Source: an uncultured Mucispirillum sp. (lineage in GTDB: Bacteria; Chrysiogenota; Deferribacteres; Deferribacterales; Mucispirillaceae). Taken from it: a stretch of 64,000 bases of DNA. The notes under the pieces were generated by a model, which was not told the origin of the DNA, searched no databases, and worked only from the letters and a program-made list of their open reading frames with translations. Both the position numbers and the translations under genes were made by a program. The stretch lies in contig CALUWI010000010.1 in NCBI GenBank assembly GCA_944324465.1, positions 1-64,000 of the forward strand, given 5' to 3'. Positions 35,536 to 44,644 of the stretch are shown piece after piece. Each line of letters opens with the position of its first letter. The first letter of the stretch is position 1.

Positions 35536-36900
35536 ATGAAAAATTTTTACGATTTATACATTAAACCGGCACTTAAAATACTAGGTTCTATTAAGTTTGC
35601 ATTTTTTTTAATTATATGTCTTGTGATTTTATCTATAATTGGAAGTATAATTTCAGATGCTTCTATTGATAAAATTAAATATAACTTTATAATTTCTTTA
35701 TTTTTTAATCCTTCAACTAATGAGTTTAAAGATTTTGCATCTACACTTGGTCTTTTAAATATTTATACAAGTCCATTATTTATTACACTGCTTTCGCTTT
35801 TTACAATCAATCTTCTTATATGTACATTTAAGCTGTTTCCGTTTGCTAAAAAAGGCTTTCCTTTCGTTGATGAAAACGGCTTAAAAAATGAAATAGAGTT
35901 TAAAGATGATATTTCAGCAGTAACCGACTTTTTTTATAAAGAAGGATGGCATGTTTCCCGCAGCCCTGAAAATAATAATATTGTAAAAGCAGAACACCAT
36001 AAGCCAGGAAGATATGGAGTAATAATAACACATTTTGGTATTATTTTTATTATGGCAGGTGCTTTTATTGGTCATTATATGGGTTTTTCAGGCTCTATGC
36101 TTGTTTTTGAAAATCAAATATCAAATGAAGTAGAAAAGCAGAATGGTGAAAAGATACAGTTAAACTTTGCTGTTAAATTAAATGATTTTAATATTGAATT
36201 TTATGAAGGCACAAAAACTGCAAAAGCATTTACAAGTAATATAAACATTATAGAAAATAATAATGAAGTAAAAAATACAGATATTAATGTAAACCATCCA
36301 TTAAAGTATAAAGATGTGGTTTTTTATCAGGCAAGTTATGGTCAGTCGCCACATAATGATATGCTGATGAATGTATTTATATCAAAAGATAATAAATCAG
36401 AAACAGTAGATTTAAAATATAATAATGCTTATGATTTTGATGACTATAAAATAGTAGTAAGAGATTTTTATACAGATATTGCTTATAACAGCCAGACTGG
36501 AGAATATTATAATAAATCATATAACCTTGCAAACCCTGCCTTATATTTAGCAGTATATGATAAAGAGGGTAAAGGTCTTATGGGTGGCTGGCTGATGCTT
36601 CATTCTAAAGAGCCTACTTATGTTGAGCCTCTTAATATGTCTTTTCAGTTTAAAGAGTTAAAAGATGTGGTATACAGTGGTTTTTCTGTAAAATACAATC
36701 CCGGTATATCTATTGTATATTTAGGCGGCATACTTTTATGCTTTGGTGTAGTTTTTATTTATCTTTTAAACTATACAGCCATTATTTTTACTGTATCTAA
36801 CGGGGTATTAAGATATAAAGTATTTACTCACAGGAAATTCCCTCTTGTAAACCCTGCTGATAAATTTTACAAACATTTTAATATAAATAAGGAGAAATAG
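35536..36900 (+). CDS. resB: System II cytochrome c biogenesis protein ResB/Ccs1
   Basis: The product is 454 aa. Membrane helices lie near residues 18-38 and 78-100, then 'HHKPGRYGVIITHFGIIFIMAGAFIG' at about 155-180, and a last helix near 395-420. These bracket a long periplasmic domain, as in ResB/Ccs1. With CcsA it exports haem and attaches it to CxxCH cytochromes. It is 5 nt upstream of ccsA and follows the nitrite reductase, whose eight haems need this machinery. No System I ccm genes are visible. Confidence 0.93.
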   Translation: MKNFYDLYIKPALKILGSIKFAFFLIICLVILSIIGSIISDASIDKIKYNFIISLFFNPSTNEFKDFASTLGLLNIYTSPLFITLLSLFTINLLICTFKLFPFAKKGFPFVDENGLKNEIEFKDDISAVTDFFYKEGWHVSRSPENNNIVKAEHHKPGRYGVIITHFGIIFIMAGAFIGHYMGFSGSMLVFENQISNEVEKQNGEKIQLNFAVKLNDFNIEFYEGTKTAKAFTSNINIIENNNEVKNTDINVNHPLKYKDVVFYQASYGQSPHNDMLMNVFISKDNKSETVDLKYNNAYDFDDYKIVVRDFYTDIAYNSQTGEYYNKSYNLANPALYLAVYDKEGKGLMGGWLMLHSKEPTYVEPLNMSFQFKELKDVVYSGFSVKYNPGISIVYLGGILLCFGVVFIYLLNYTAIIFTVSNGVLRYKVFTHRKFPLVNPADKFYKHFNINKEK

Positions 36901-36905
36901 TTTTT

Positions 36906-37952
36906 ATGGAACATGCAGCATCAACTCTTACAGTAATAACTGATAAAATGGTTGGCATAGCTGGTATATTATATATTTTAGCTATGGTATTATATACATT
37001 TTATCTAATTTTTAAAAATAAAAATACAGGATTTGCAGCAACAGCCGCAGGGGTAGTTGGCACAGGTATTCATCTTATTTCGTTTTTTATGAGATGGGTT
37101 GAGTTTTACGGCTTTGCAGGCGGCGGTATATTAAGAGCAGTTCCTATTACAAACCTTTATGAATCACTTATGTTTTTTGCACTTTTACTGGCAGTATTTT
37201 ATGTTGTTATAGAGTTTAAAACAAAAAATAAATCTCTTGGTGCTTTTGCATTTGCAATAAGCGGTGCAACAGTTCTTTTTATAAGTGCAATAGGTGCATC
37301 ATCTAACTTAAACCCGCTTGTGCCTGCACTGCAAAGTAACTGGCTTTTAGCCCATGTATCATTAAGTTTTATAGCTTATGTATGTTTTGCTGTTTCTGCT
37401 ATTGCTGCACTTCTTTATTTAATAAAAGTATCAAATATAAGAAAAAGTTATTATTATGTTATATGGACATTAGTTTTAGGCTTATCTTCTGCCACTATAA
37501 TATTTTTAATATTAACAAAAGTTTTTGGCTCAAATGGATTTATTGATATATTATATGTGCTTTTAATGGTTATATTAAGTGCACTGTTTTTTATTTACGG
37601 ACTTTCTATTAAAAATTTATTTAAAAATATAGATTTTGATTTAGATATGCTTGAAAGAATTATCTATAAATTTATAACAGCAGGGTTTGCTATATTTACA
37701 ATAGGTGGTTTAGTTTTTGGAGCTGTATGGGCTGAAACTTCCTGGGGCAGATACTGGAGCTGGGACCCAAAAGAAACATGGGCATTTATTACATGGGTAA
37801 TTTACGGCATATATCTTCATGGCAGGTATTCTGGCAGGTGGTCAAAAGAAATGGCAGCATCTATTGCATTAATAGGCTTTTTAGTAACTATTTTTACATA
37901 TTTAGGTGTTAATCTTTTATTCCCAGGACTGCACAGTTACGGAAGTCTTTAA
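36906..37952 (+). CDS. ccsA: System II haem lyase CcsA/ResC
   Basis: The product is 348 aa with about eight membrane helices. The tryptophan-rich WWD-type motif 'WGRYWSWDPKETWAF' lies near residue 280, with conserved His residues in flanking helices ('HVSLSFIAY', 'GIYLHGR'). It presents haem to apocytochromes with ResB. The stop overlaps the convergent regulator gene by 4 nt. Together with resB it forms a two-gene unit. Confidence 0.95.
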   Translation: MEHAASTLTVITDKMVGIAGILYILAMVLYTFYLIFKNKNTGFAATAAGVVGTGIHLISFFMRWVEFYGFAGGGILRAVPITNLYESLMFFALLLAVFYVVIEFKTKNKSLGAFAFAISGATVLFISAIGASSNLNPLVPALQSNWLLAHVSLSFIAYVCFAVSAIAALLYLIKVSNIRKSYYYVIWTLVLGLSSATIIFLILTKVFGSNGFIDILYVLLMVILSALFFIYGLSIKNLFKNIDFDLDMLERIIYKFITAGFAIFTIGGLVFGAVWAETSWGRYWSWDPKETWAFITWVIYGIYLHGRYSGRWSKEMAASIALIGFLVTIFTYLGVNLLFPGLHSYGSL

Positions 37953-38614
37953 TTAATATAATCGTTTATATCTTTTATTATGGTGATTTCTTTACCATTA
38001 AAAGATATAAACCCGTCATTTTGAAGTTTTGCAAATATGCGGGATACTGTTTCCGGGGCAGCACCTAAAAGCATAGCTAAATCCCGCTTTGAAATAGGCA
38101 GTGTAATTGTGCTGCTGCCTGTTTTTTCTTTTAAATTATATAAATACTTTAAAAGTCTTGATGTGGTATCTGCTGAAGTTAAATCGTTTATCATATCTAC
38201 AAAATACAGCAGCTGGTGGCTCATTGTAACAAAAAGTTTAAGTATAAATTCCTGATTAGTAAAGCAAAGCTCTTTAAAGCCTGATACATTAATTGCTAAA
38301 AGATAAGTTTTATTAATAGCTGTAGAGTTTACAGGGTAAGTGTTTCTGCCATAAAGCACTGCTTCTGCAAATATTTCATTATTATGGACTATTCTTATAA
38401 TAATCTCTTTACCATCATGGCTTATTTTTGAGAGCTTAATATTACCGCTTACAACATAGTAGAAATAATCAGCTTTTTCATTTTCATTAAACAGTGTATC
38501 TTTATTTTCAAGCATAATTATTCTGGTTATAGGTTTAATAGCTTCTACTACTTTTAAATCTGATGAGCCCATAAAGTCTGCTGCAAAAATTTCAAGTGCT
38601 TTTTCTTTTGTCAT
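37949..38614 (-). CDS. Crp/Fnr-family transcription regulator
   Basis: The product is 221 aa. A cyclic-nucleotide-binding-like domain (about 20-130, with 'FYYVVSGNIKLSKI') precedes a Crp-type helix-turn-helix whose recognition helix reads 'APETVSRIFAKLQNDG' (E-SR type). There is no N-terminal cysteine cluster for an Fe-S centre, so it is not a classical FNR; a DNR- or HcpR-like nitrosative/redox regulator fits the context. GGGGA precedes the start. It neighbours the nap/nitrite reductase/ccs block, which it may control. Confidence 0.88.
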   Translation of the reverse strand: MTKEKALEIFAADFMGSSDLKVVEAIKPITRIIMLENKDTLFNENEKADYFYYVVSGNIKLSKISHDGKEIIIRIVHNNEIFAEAVLYGRNTYPVNSTAINKTYLLAINVSGFKELCFTNQEFILKLFVTMSHQLLYFVDMINDLTSADTTSRLLKYLYNLKEKTGSSTITLPISKRDLAMLLGAAPETVSRIFAKLQNDGFISFNGKEITIIKDINDYIN

Positions 38615-38653
38615 ATTATCCCCATATGCTATACTATATTATAAAATGATAGT

Positions 38654-38667
38654 TTTCAAGGGTGAAA
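38654..38667. promoter_or_regulatory. Fnr-spaced inverted repeat upstream of the Crp/Fnr gene
   Basis: TTTCA-AGGG-TGAAA has the 14-bp geometry (5-4-5) of Crp/Fnr-type sites and lies 40-53 nt upstream of the regulator start. Autoregulation is possible. The half-site is not a standard FNR or CRP sequence. Confidence 0.3.
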
Positions 38668-38817
38668 CTTATAAAGAATAGAAAAAATACAAATAAATAG
38701 TGTTTAAATTAACTATGTAATCACTATTTTTATAATTTTTTACAAAAATTTTACAAATATATATCCTAAATTATAAATAAGTTAAGTAAAATCATATAAA
38801 TTTGATAAAAATATTTG

Positions 38818-38846
38818 TTGTATTTAGCTGGAAATAGGTATATAAC
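38818..38846 (+). promoter_or_regulatory. Sigma-70-type promoter of mgsA
   Basis: TTGTAT (38818-38823), 17 nt, TATAAC (38841-38846). This predicts a leader of about 40 nt. Upstream, 38670-38817 is AT-rich with nothing recognisable. Confidence 0.45.
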
Positions 38847-38892
38847 TTCTAGCTTAATAAAAATAATATATCTATAAGGAGTTATTTAAGGT

Positions 38893-39348
38893 ATGAAAAA
38901 AATCAAATCTATTGGTCTTGTAGCTCACGATGCAAGAAAAAGAGATATGGTAGAATGGGTAGAATTTAACTATAAACGATTAATGCCTCATAAATTAATA
39001 TGTACAGGCACAACAGGCCGTTTAGTAGAAGAAGTGTTTTTACGCAGAGAGCCTGATAAAGCAGCAGATATTATTAAATTAAAATCAGGTCCTCTTGGCG
39101 GCGACCAGCAAATGGGTGCATTAATAGCAAGCGGTCATGTAGATATTTTAATTTTCTTTATAGACCCTATGACTACTCAGCCACATGATGTGGATATTAA
39201 AGCATTAGAGCGTTTATGTTCAGTGTATAATGTAGTAATTGCATGTACTCGTTCAACTGCAGACTTTGTAATATCTTCTCATCTTTTTGAAGAAGATTAT
39301 GAACCTGTAACTATTGATTATACAAACTACTTAACTCGTAATGTATAA
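38893..39348 (+). CDS. mgsA: Methylglyoxal synthase
   Basis: The product is 151 aa, full family length. 'IGLVAHDARKRDMVEW' at the N-terminus, 'CTGTTGRLVEE', the active-site segment 'SGPLGGDQQMGALIA' with the catalytic Asp, and 'FFIDPMTTQPHDVDIKAL' are all conserved. It converts dihydroxyacetone phosphate to methylglyoxal and phosphate, relieving sugar-phosphate stress. It has a good AAGGAG RBS and appears monocistronic. Confidence 0.97.
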   Translation: MKKIKSIGLVAHDARKRDMVEWVEFNYKRLMPHKLICTGTTGRLVEEVFLRREPDKAADIIKLKSGPLGGDQQMGALIASGHVDILIFFIDPMTTQPHDVDIKALERLCSVYNVVIACTRSTADFVISSHLFEEDYEPVTIDYTNYLTRNV

Positions 39349-39428
39349 TTTCTTTTTTAGCTTTATTTGTAACCTTATTCTATATCTTTCGTCTTATAAT
39401 ATAAGATATATGATTTAAGGAGTTACAA

Positions 39429-39836
39429 ATGAAGCGCATATCTTTTTTACTATTACTTTTCAGCATTCTGCTTGCAGCGGTTAATTTTGCAATAGCAGAT
39501 GATTTTTATTACACAGGTTCACCATCATATAACCCATATAATGGTTATACTGTTATGAGCCTGCCACCGCCACCTCCAATGAGCTCTGTGCCTTTTTATG
39601 TCAGAGATGATTATGATGACTATTTAGAAGATTATTATAAATGTATATTAGGCTATGAGTATAAGGGGCTGACATGCAGATACTGGAGAAATTATGCAGA
39701 AAAAAATGGTTTCTATCAAAAAACTGCACCTGCTCAAAATAGTAATGTGCAAAACAGTGCAGCACCAGTAAACACTCAAACTAATAATCAGGCATCAGAA
39801 AACAGGATGCTTGAACCATACACCCCTCATCATTAA
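39429..39836 (+). CDS. Small secreted protein of unknown function
   Basis: The product is 135 aa. A clear signal peptide (about 1-23, ending AIA) leads to a Tyr/Pro-rich segment ('MSLPPPPPMSS'), then a short core with two cysteines ('YYKCILGYEYKGLTCRYW') that may form a disulfide, and a Gln/Asn-rich tail. Preceded by AAGGAG and followed by a strong terminator, so it is a real single-gene unit. I do not recognise the family; the exported product probably stays in the periplasm. Confidence 0.8.
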   Translation: MKRISFLLLLFSILLAAVNFAIADDFYYTGSPSYNPYNGYTVMSLPPPPPMSSVPFYVRDDYDDYLEDYYKCILGYEYKGLTCRYWRNYAEKNGFYQKTAPAQNSNVQNSAAPVNTQTNNQASENRMLEPYTPHH

Positions 39837-39842
39837 CTATCT

Positions 39843-39882
39843 AAGCTGCTAAAATCCTGTATATTTTTAGCAGCTTTTTTTA
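39843..39882 (+). terminator. Rho-independent terminator after the small secreted protein
   Basis: AAGCTGCTAAAA (39843-39854) pairs with TTTTAGCAGCTT (39865-39876), followed by a T tract. Confidence 0.92.
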
Positions 39883-39939
39883 ATTGAATTATTATGATTT
39901 TTGTAGTATAAGTTTATACACTATTTAGTAAGGTTATTT

Positions 39940-41025
39940 GTGAATAAATTTAGCTGGTACTTATTAAAATTATTTTTGAAAAACTTAACTATTGTATCTC
40001 TATTTGTTATAATGCTTCAATGGCTTTCTTCTGCTTATGGCAATATTAACATATTGGAAGGTTATAAATATTCTGCTGTTGATTTTATAATTGTAGCAAC
40101 ATACGGTATCGTTCTTGGCATCAATCAGCTTGTTCCTATGATAGTAGCTGTTGCTATTATTATTACTATGATAATACTTATGCGAAGTAATGAACTGCTT
40201 GCATATATGGTTATAGGCGGCTCTCTTGGAAGGCTTTCTGTGCCTCTTATTCTTATTGGTATTGTATTAAGTTCTTTTATGATATTTATGGAATATAAGG
40301 CTATTCCAGAAGTTCGTGTACTTCGTGAAAATATGTTAAACATTATGCGTGGTATGCCTGTATCAAATAATGCCAGTGGGTTTTATAACACATGGTTTTT
40401 AGACAAAAATCAGGTAATTACTCATATCTCTCTTGTTTCTATTTCAGAAAAAACAATCTATGGTGTAGATGAATATATTCCAGATAAAAATGGCAGAATT
40501 GCATATATTAATAAAATGGAAAAACTTGTTAAAGAACAAGATAAATGGGTTGCATATAATATTCAGCAGATGAATATTTTAAGTAATCCGCCAGAAATTA
40601 AATATATTGAAAAAAATGTATTAAACGATAATTCTTGGGACAGGCTTATATCTATATCAACAGGTGATACAAGAGTATATACACCTAATGAATTATATAC
40701 ATTAATACAGCTTTTTAGTGAAAAGGGAATAAATACAGATACACTAGAGCTTAATTTATATTATAAGTTTGCATATGCTGTATCTGTAATAGTATTAATT
40801 ATTTTGCTTTACCCTATATCTATTAATTTTTCAAGAAATTATTCTATTGTAAAAAATGCATCTATTACATTTTCTATTTCACTTATTTTTATTTTGGTGC
40901 AGCACAGCTGCCGTTCACTTGGTTCAAGTGGAATTATTCCACCGATTGCTGCAACATTCGGGCCTATTATAATATTTTTATTTATTGGAATATTTCTGAT
41001 ATATTATAGAAGTCTTGCAAAATAA
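39940..41025 (+). CDS. LptF/LptG-family lipopolysaccharide export permease
   Basis: The product is 361 aa starting at a GTG behind AAGG. Three N-terminal helices, a periplasmic beta domain (about residues 130-260) and three C-terminal helices give the YjgP/YjgQ layout. Conserved segments include 'ELLAYMVIGGS' and 'GIIPPIAATFGPIIIFLFIG'. It forms the inner-membrane LPS extractor with LptB. Only one of the pair is here and I cannot tell F from G. It is followed by other envelope genes. Confidence 0.87.
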   Translation: MNKFSWYLLKLFLKNLTIVSLFVIMLQWLSSAYGNINILEGYKYSAVDFIIVATYGIVLGINQLVPMIVAVAIIITMIILMRSNELLAYMVIGGSLGRLSVPLILIGIVLSSFMIFMEYKAIPEVRVLRENMLNIMRGMPVSNNASGFYNTWFLDKNQVITHISLVSISEKTIYGVDEYIPDKNGRIAYINKMEKLVKEQDKWVAYNIQQMNILSNPPEIKYIEKNVLNDNSWDRLISISTGDTRVYTPNELYTLIQLFSEKGINTDTLELNLYYKFAYAVSVIVLIILLYPISINFSRNYSIVKNASITFSISLIFILVQHSCRSLGSSGIIPPIAATFGPIIIFLFIGIFLIYYRSLAK

Positions 41026-41100
41026 ATATTAAAACTAGAAAACTCTTTTATATATCAATAAAGTATGATATATAATATCTTTAAGTAAATGGAGGAATGA

Positions 41101-42024
41101 ATGGGGCAAAAGTTAAAATTTGCAGTGCGTCTTTTAGTTAGTGTTCTTTTGCTTGCTATTTTAATATATATTGCTGGTCCTGCTCAAATATATAATGAAC
41201 TAATCAACAGCCGAATAGATTATAATTTTGCAGGATTTCTTTTAATATTATTAGGTACTTTTATTGCTGTATTCCGCTGGTATATAATAATGAATGAACT
41301 TGATTTTCCTAAAGCTCCATTTTCTTTTTACTTTAAAAGTTACTTCAGGGGTATATTTTTTAATCAGCTTTTACCATCATCTATTGGGGGCGATGCTGTT
41401 AAGGTGATAGATGTGGCTAAACAGCTTGGCTGTAAAAAAAGAGAAGCATTTGTTGGTGTGCTTATTGACAGAGGGCTGGGGATTGCAGGCATACTGCTTT
41501 TAAACCTGATTTTTAATAACACAGCACAGGGTTTTCTTCCAAAATCAAGCTATTATGTATTAAATATTATATCTTTATCTGGCATAGCAGGCTTTATTGT
41601 TTTTATGCTTTTATATAAAATAGAATACTTAAACAGGTTTAAATTTTATCAGCTTATAAGTGTTCCATCTAAAGCATTATACACTGTTATGGCAGGCTTT
41701 AGAAAAACTTTTTTACAGGTAATTTTGTCATTATCTATACATATACTTACTTTTGCAGGTGTATTTATGATAGCTAAGGCTTTTGGTGTAGATTTACCAA
41801 TATATGCATTTATGGTAATAATGCCGCCTGTTATACTTCTTACAATTATACCTATTTCTCTTGCTGGCTGGGGTGTCAGGGAAGTTAGTATGGTAAGTCT
41901 TTTAAGCTATTCTGGTATTGCTCAGGAAACTGCATTATCTATATCTATTATTTTTGGATTTACTTATGTAATACAAGGTCTGCTTGGATTATATTTTTTT
42001 ATAAACACTAAAAAGGGGAATTAA
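41101..42024 (+). CDS. Lysylphosphatidylglycerol synthase-type membrane protein (UPF0104)
   Basis: The product is 307 aa with about seven to eight helices. 'FRWYIIMNELDFPKAPFSFYFKSYFRGIFFNQLLPSSIGGDAVKV' is the signature of the LPG_synthase_TM family (YbhN/AglD2-like flippases). No synthase domain is fused, so it is probably a lipid or glycolipid flippase. GGAGG precedes the start, and the GT9 gene starts 1 nt after its stop, so they work in one unit. Confidence 0.85.
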   Translation: MGQKLKFAVRLLVSVLLLAILIYIAGPAQIYNELINSRIDYNFAGFLLILLGTFIAVFRWYIIMNELDFPKAPFSFYFKSYFRGIFFNQLLPSSIGGDAVKVIDVAKQLGCKKREAFVGVLIDRGLGIAGILLLNLIFNNTAQGFLPKSSYYVLNIISLSGIAGFIVFMLLYKIEYLNRFKFYQLISVPSKALYTVMAGFRKTFLQVILSLSIHILTFAGVFMIAKAFGVDLPIYAFMVIMPPVILLTIIPISLAGWGVREVSMVSLLSYSGIAQETALSISIIFGFTYVIQGLLGLYFFINTKKGN

Positions 42025-42025
42025 T

Positions 42026-43228
42026 ATGAAAGTTGATACTATGAGATTTGTAGATAAATATTTTGGAGTACCGCTTTGCTTAATTGGCACAGCTATTTTT
42101 AAGATTTTTTTAAGACCTAAAAAAAATGTTAAGCCTAAAAATATACTTTTTATAGAACTTTCAGAAATGGGTAGTGCCATACTTGTAGACCCTGCTATGC
42201 AGAAAGCTAAAAAAACTTTTGATGCAGAACTGTTTTTCTTAATATTTAAAAAAAATAAACCATCATTACAGCTTTTAAATACAGTAGAAGATAAAAATAT
42301 TTTTACAATCAATGCTGATGGAATTATCTCTCTTATTAAAGATACATGGAAATTTTTATTCTGGGCTAGAAAAAGAAATATTGATACTGTAATAGATTTA
42401 GAATTATTTTCACGATACTCTGGTCTATTAGCAGGTTTTGCAGGGGCTGATAATATAGTTGCATTTAATAATTTCCACGGAGAAGGACTTTATAAAGGCA
42501 ATATGGTTACTCATAAAGTAATGTATAACAGCCACATGCATATATCTAAAAATTTTATAGCTATGGTTAATGCACTTATGTCAGATAAAAAAGAAGTGCC
42601 TTATTCTAAAACAAAAATAGATGACAGTGAAACAGTACTTAGAAAAGCAGAAATAAGTGAAGAATTAAAAGAAAAAGTAGCTGAAAAAATCAAACATATT
42701 ATACCAGAATATAAAAGGGGAGATAAAATTGTATTAATAAACCCTAATGCAAGCGAACTTTTACCACAGAGAAGGTGGGATAGAAATAAATATAAAGATT
42801 TAATTAATAAAATTTTAGAAGAAAATAAAGATGTATATGTATTAATTACTGGTGCACCTTCAGAAAAAATAGAAGCAAAACAGCTGGCAGATAAATGCGG
42901 GGACAGATGTTTTAGCTTTGCAGGCGAAGTAAAATTTTCTGAACTTATTGGTTTATATGAATTATCTAAAATTATGATAACAAATGATTCTGGCCCTGCA
43001 CATTTTGCAGCTGTTACAAGTATGCCTACTATCGTTATTTTTGGTCCAGAAACACCAGCATTATACAGCTCCCTTGGTAAAACAAGACCTGTATATTCTC
43101 ATCTTGCATGCTCCCCATGTGTAAGTGCAGCAAACCACAGGAAAACACCATGTAAAGATAATGTATGTCTGCAGCTGATAACTGTTGATGATGTATATAA
43201 TGCATTTAAGGAAGAATATAATGGATAG
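42026..43228 (+). CDS. Glycosyltransferase family 9 (heptosyltransferase-like)
   Basis: The product is 400 aa with a GT-B fold. An N-terminal 'ILFIELSEMGSAILVDPAM' and the C-terminal 'IMITNDSGPAHFAAVTSMPTIVIFGP' nucleotide-sugar region are typical of ADP-heptose:LPS transferases. It should transfer heptose or a related sugar to the LPS core on the cytoplasmic face. A cluster of cysteines near the C-terminus ('CSPCV', 'CKDNVC') is common in this family. It overlaps the next gene by 8 nt. Confidence 0.9.
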   Translation: MKVDTMRFVDKYFGVPLCLIGTAIFKIFLRPKKNVKPKNILFIELSEMGSAILVDPAMQKAKKTFDAELFFLIFKKNKPSLQLLNTVEDKNIFTINADGIISLIKDTWKFLFWARKRNIDTVIDLELFSRYSGLLAGFAGADNIVAFNNFHGEGLYKGNMVTHKVMYNSHMHISKNFIAMVNALMSDKKEVPYSKTKIDDSETVLRKAEISEELKEKVAEKIKHIIPEYKRGDKIVLINPNASELLPQRRWDRNKYKDLINKILEENKDVYVLITGAPSEKIEAKQLADKCGDRCFSFAGEVKFSELIGLYELSKIMITNDSGPAHFAAVTSMPTIVIFGPETPALYSSLGKTRPVYSHLACSPCVSAANHRKTPCKDNVCLQLITVDDVYNAFKEEYNG

Positions 43229-44642
43229 TCTGGGCATTAAATTAAGTAAGGTTACAATTTTAGGCACATTAATTATTTTCAGTATATTGCAGGCTTTATA
43301 TAATGCTTTACTGCCTATTTATCTTGATGAAGCATATTACTGGGTATGGGCTTTGCGTCCAGAATTCAGCTATTATGACCATCCCGGTATGGTTGCCTGG
43401 ATAATTTATCCATTTACATTTATAGCAAATAATGAATTTACTATTAGATTATCTACTGTAATAGCTATGTCAGTTACAGTATGGTATTTAGTAAAAGTCT
43501 GTTTAGAAGCATTTCAAAACCAAAAAGAAGCAGATACTGCATGGTATGTATTTTTTATCTTTATTGCAAACCCTGCAGTGCATATGGGTTATGTTTTTAT
43601 TACACCAGATTCGCCACTTATGATGTTCTGGGCAGCTGGTCTTTATTATACATTTATGGCTTTAAAATATGGAAGAACAAAAGATTTTATTATATCAGGC
43701 TTTCTTGTGGGAGCTATGATGCTTAGTAAATATGCAGGTGTTTTATTTCCTGTTGCTGTATTTATATATATATTAGTCTGCAGGCGGGATGTATTAAAAG
43801 ATTACAGGCTCTGGTTATCTCTTGTTATAGCAATACTCTGCCTTTTCCCTATAGTTTACTGGAATTATCAGCATGACTGGATAAGTATAAAATTTCAGTA
43901 TGAACACGGCACAAGTGAGGGCTTTACTTTTGCAGGCTGGGATTTTATTCTTTTTATATTAGGCAGTTTATTTGTTATACCTACACCAGTTTTTGGTTAT
44001 GTATTTTTAAAATCTTTATGGCTTAAAGATTATCTTCGTAATAAAGAAGTGCTGTTTTTTGTATTTTTGGCTCTTGTGCCAATGCTTTTCTTCTTTTACA
44101 AAGGTTTTTTCAAAAAAATGGAGCTTAACTGGATAATTCCTGCATTTATTTCAAGTATTGTATTAATAGGCTATGCAATTGCAAAATATAATATGAAGAA
44201 AACATTTAAATACGGTATTATATTTTCTGTTGTTTTAGTTATTATATTAAAACTTGCACCAGTGCTGCCGTTTCCTGCTCATTTAAATATTGCAGAAAGG
44301 CTTATAGGCTATAAAGAAGCTGTAGTTCAGTTTGAAAAATATGTTAAAGAGGGCGATTTAATATTCAGCGACCACTTAACTACAGCATCAATGCTTACAT
44401 TTTATCTGCCAGACCATCCGTTAACTCATATTAATGTACCATCAAGGTTCAGCCAGTACACAATATGGGACGAAGCTGACGGCATATTTAATTATGATAA
44501 AGAAGGGGTATATTTTGGCAAATACGATGCTTTTGATTTCTTAAAGGAAAAATACAGCTCTGTAATACCTTTAGAAGTTATAAAAGTAACTCCATATAAT
44601 GCTTTTGAAAAAACATTTTATGTATACAGGTGTATTCCTTAA
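43221..44642 (+). CDS. Glycosyltransferase family 39 (ArnT/PMT-like) membrane enzyme
   Basis: The product is about 473 aa. The ATG at 43221 is behind AAGGAAG and overlaps the GT9 stop. The first periplasmic loop holds 'YLDEAYYWVWALRPEFSYYDHPGM', the GT-C Asp-Glu catalytic motif, and 'TPDSPLMMFWA' follows. About eleven helices precede a periplasmic tail. It uses a polyprenyl-linked sugar to modify lipid A, a glycan or a protein. It belongs to the flippase-GT9-GT39 unit. Confidence 0.88.
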   Translation: MDSLGIKLSKVTILGTLIIFSILQALYNALLPIYLDEAYYWVWALRPEFSYYDHPGMVAWIIYPFTFIANNEFTIRLSTVIAMSVTVWYLVKVCLEAFQNQKEADTAWYVFFIFIANPAVHMGYVFITPDSPLMMFWAAGLYYTFMALKYGRTKDFIISGFLVGAMMLSKYAGVLFPVAVFIYILVCRRDVLKDYRLWLSLVIAILCLFPIVYWNYQHDWISIKFQYEHGTSEGFTFAGWDFILFILGSLFVIPTPVFGYVFLKSLWLKDYLRNKEVLFFVFLALVPMLFFFYKGFFKKMELNWIIPAFISSIVLIGYAIAKYNMKKTFKYGIIFSVVLVIILKLAPVLPFPAHLNIAERLIGYKEAVVQFEKYVKEGDLIFSDHLTTASMLTFYLPDHPLTHINVPSRFSQYTIWDEADGIFNYDKEGVYFGKYDAFDFLKEKYSSVIPLEVIKVTPYNAFEKTFYVYRCIP

Positions 44643-44644
44643 AA

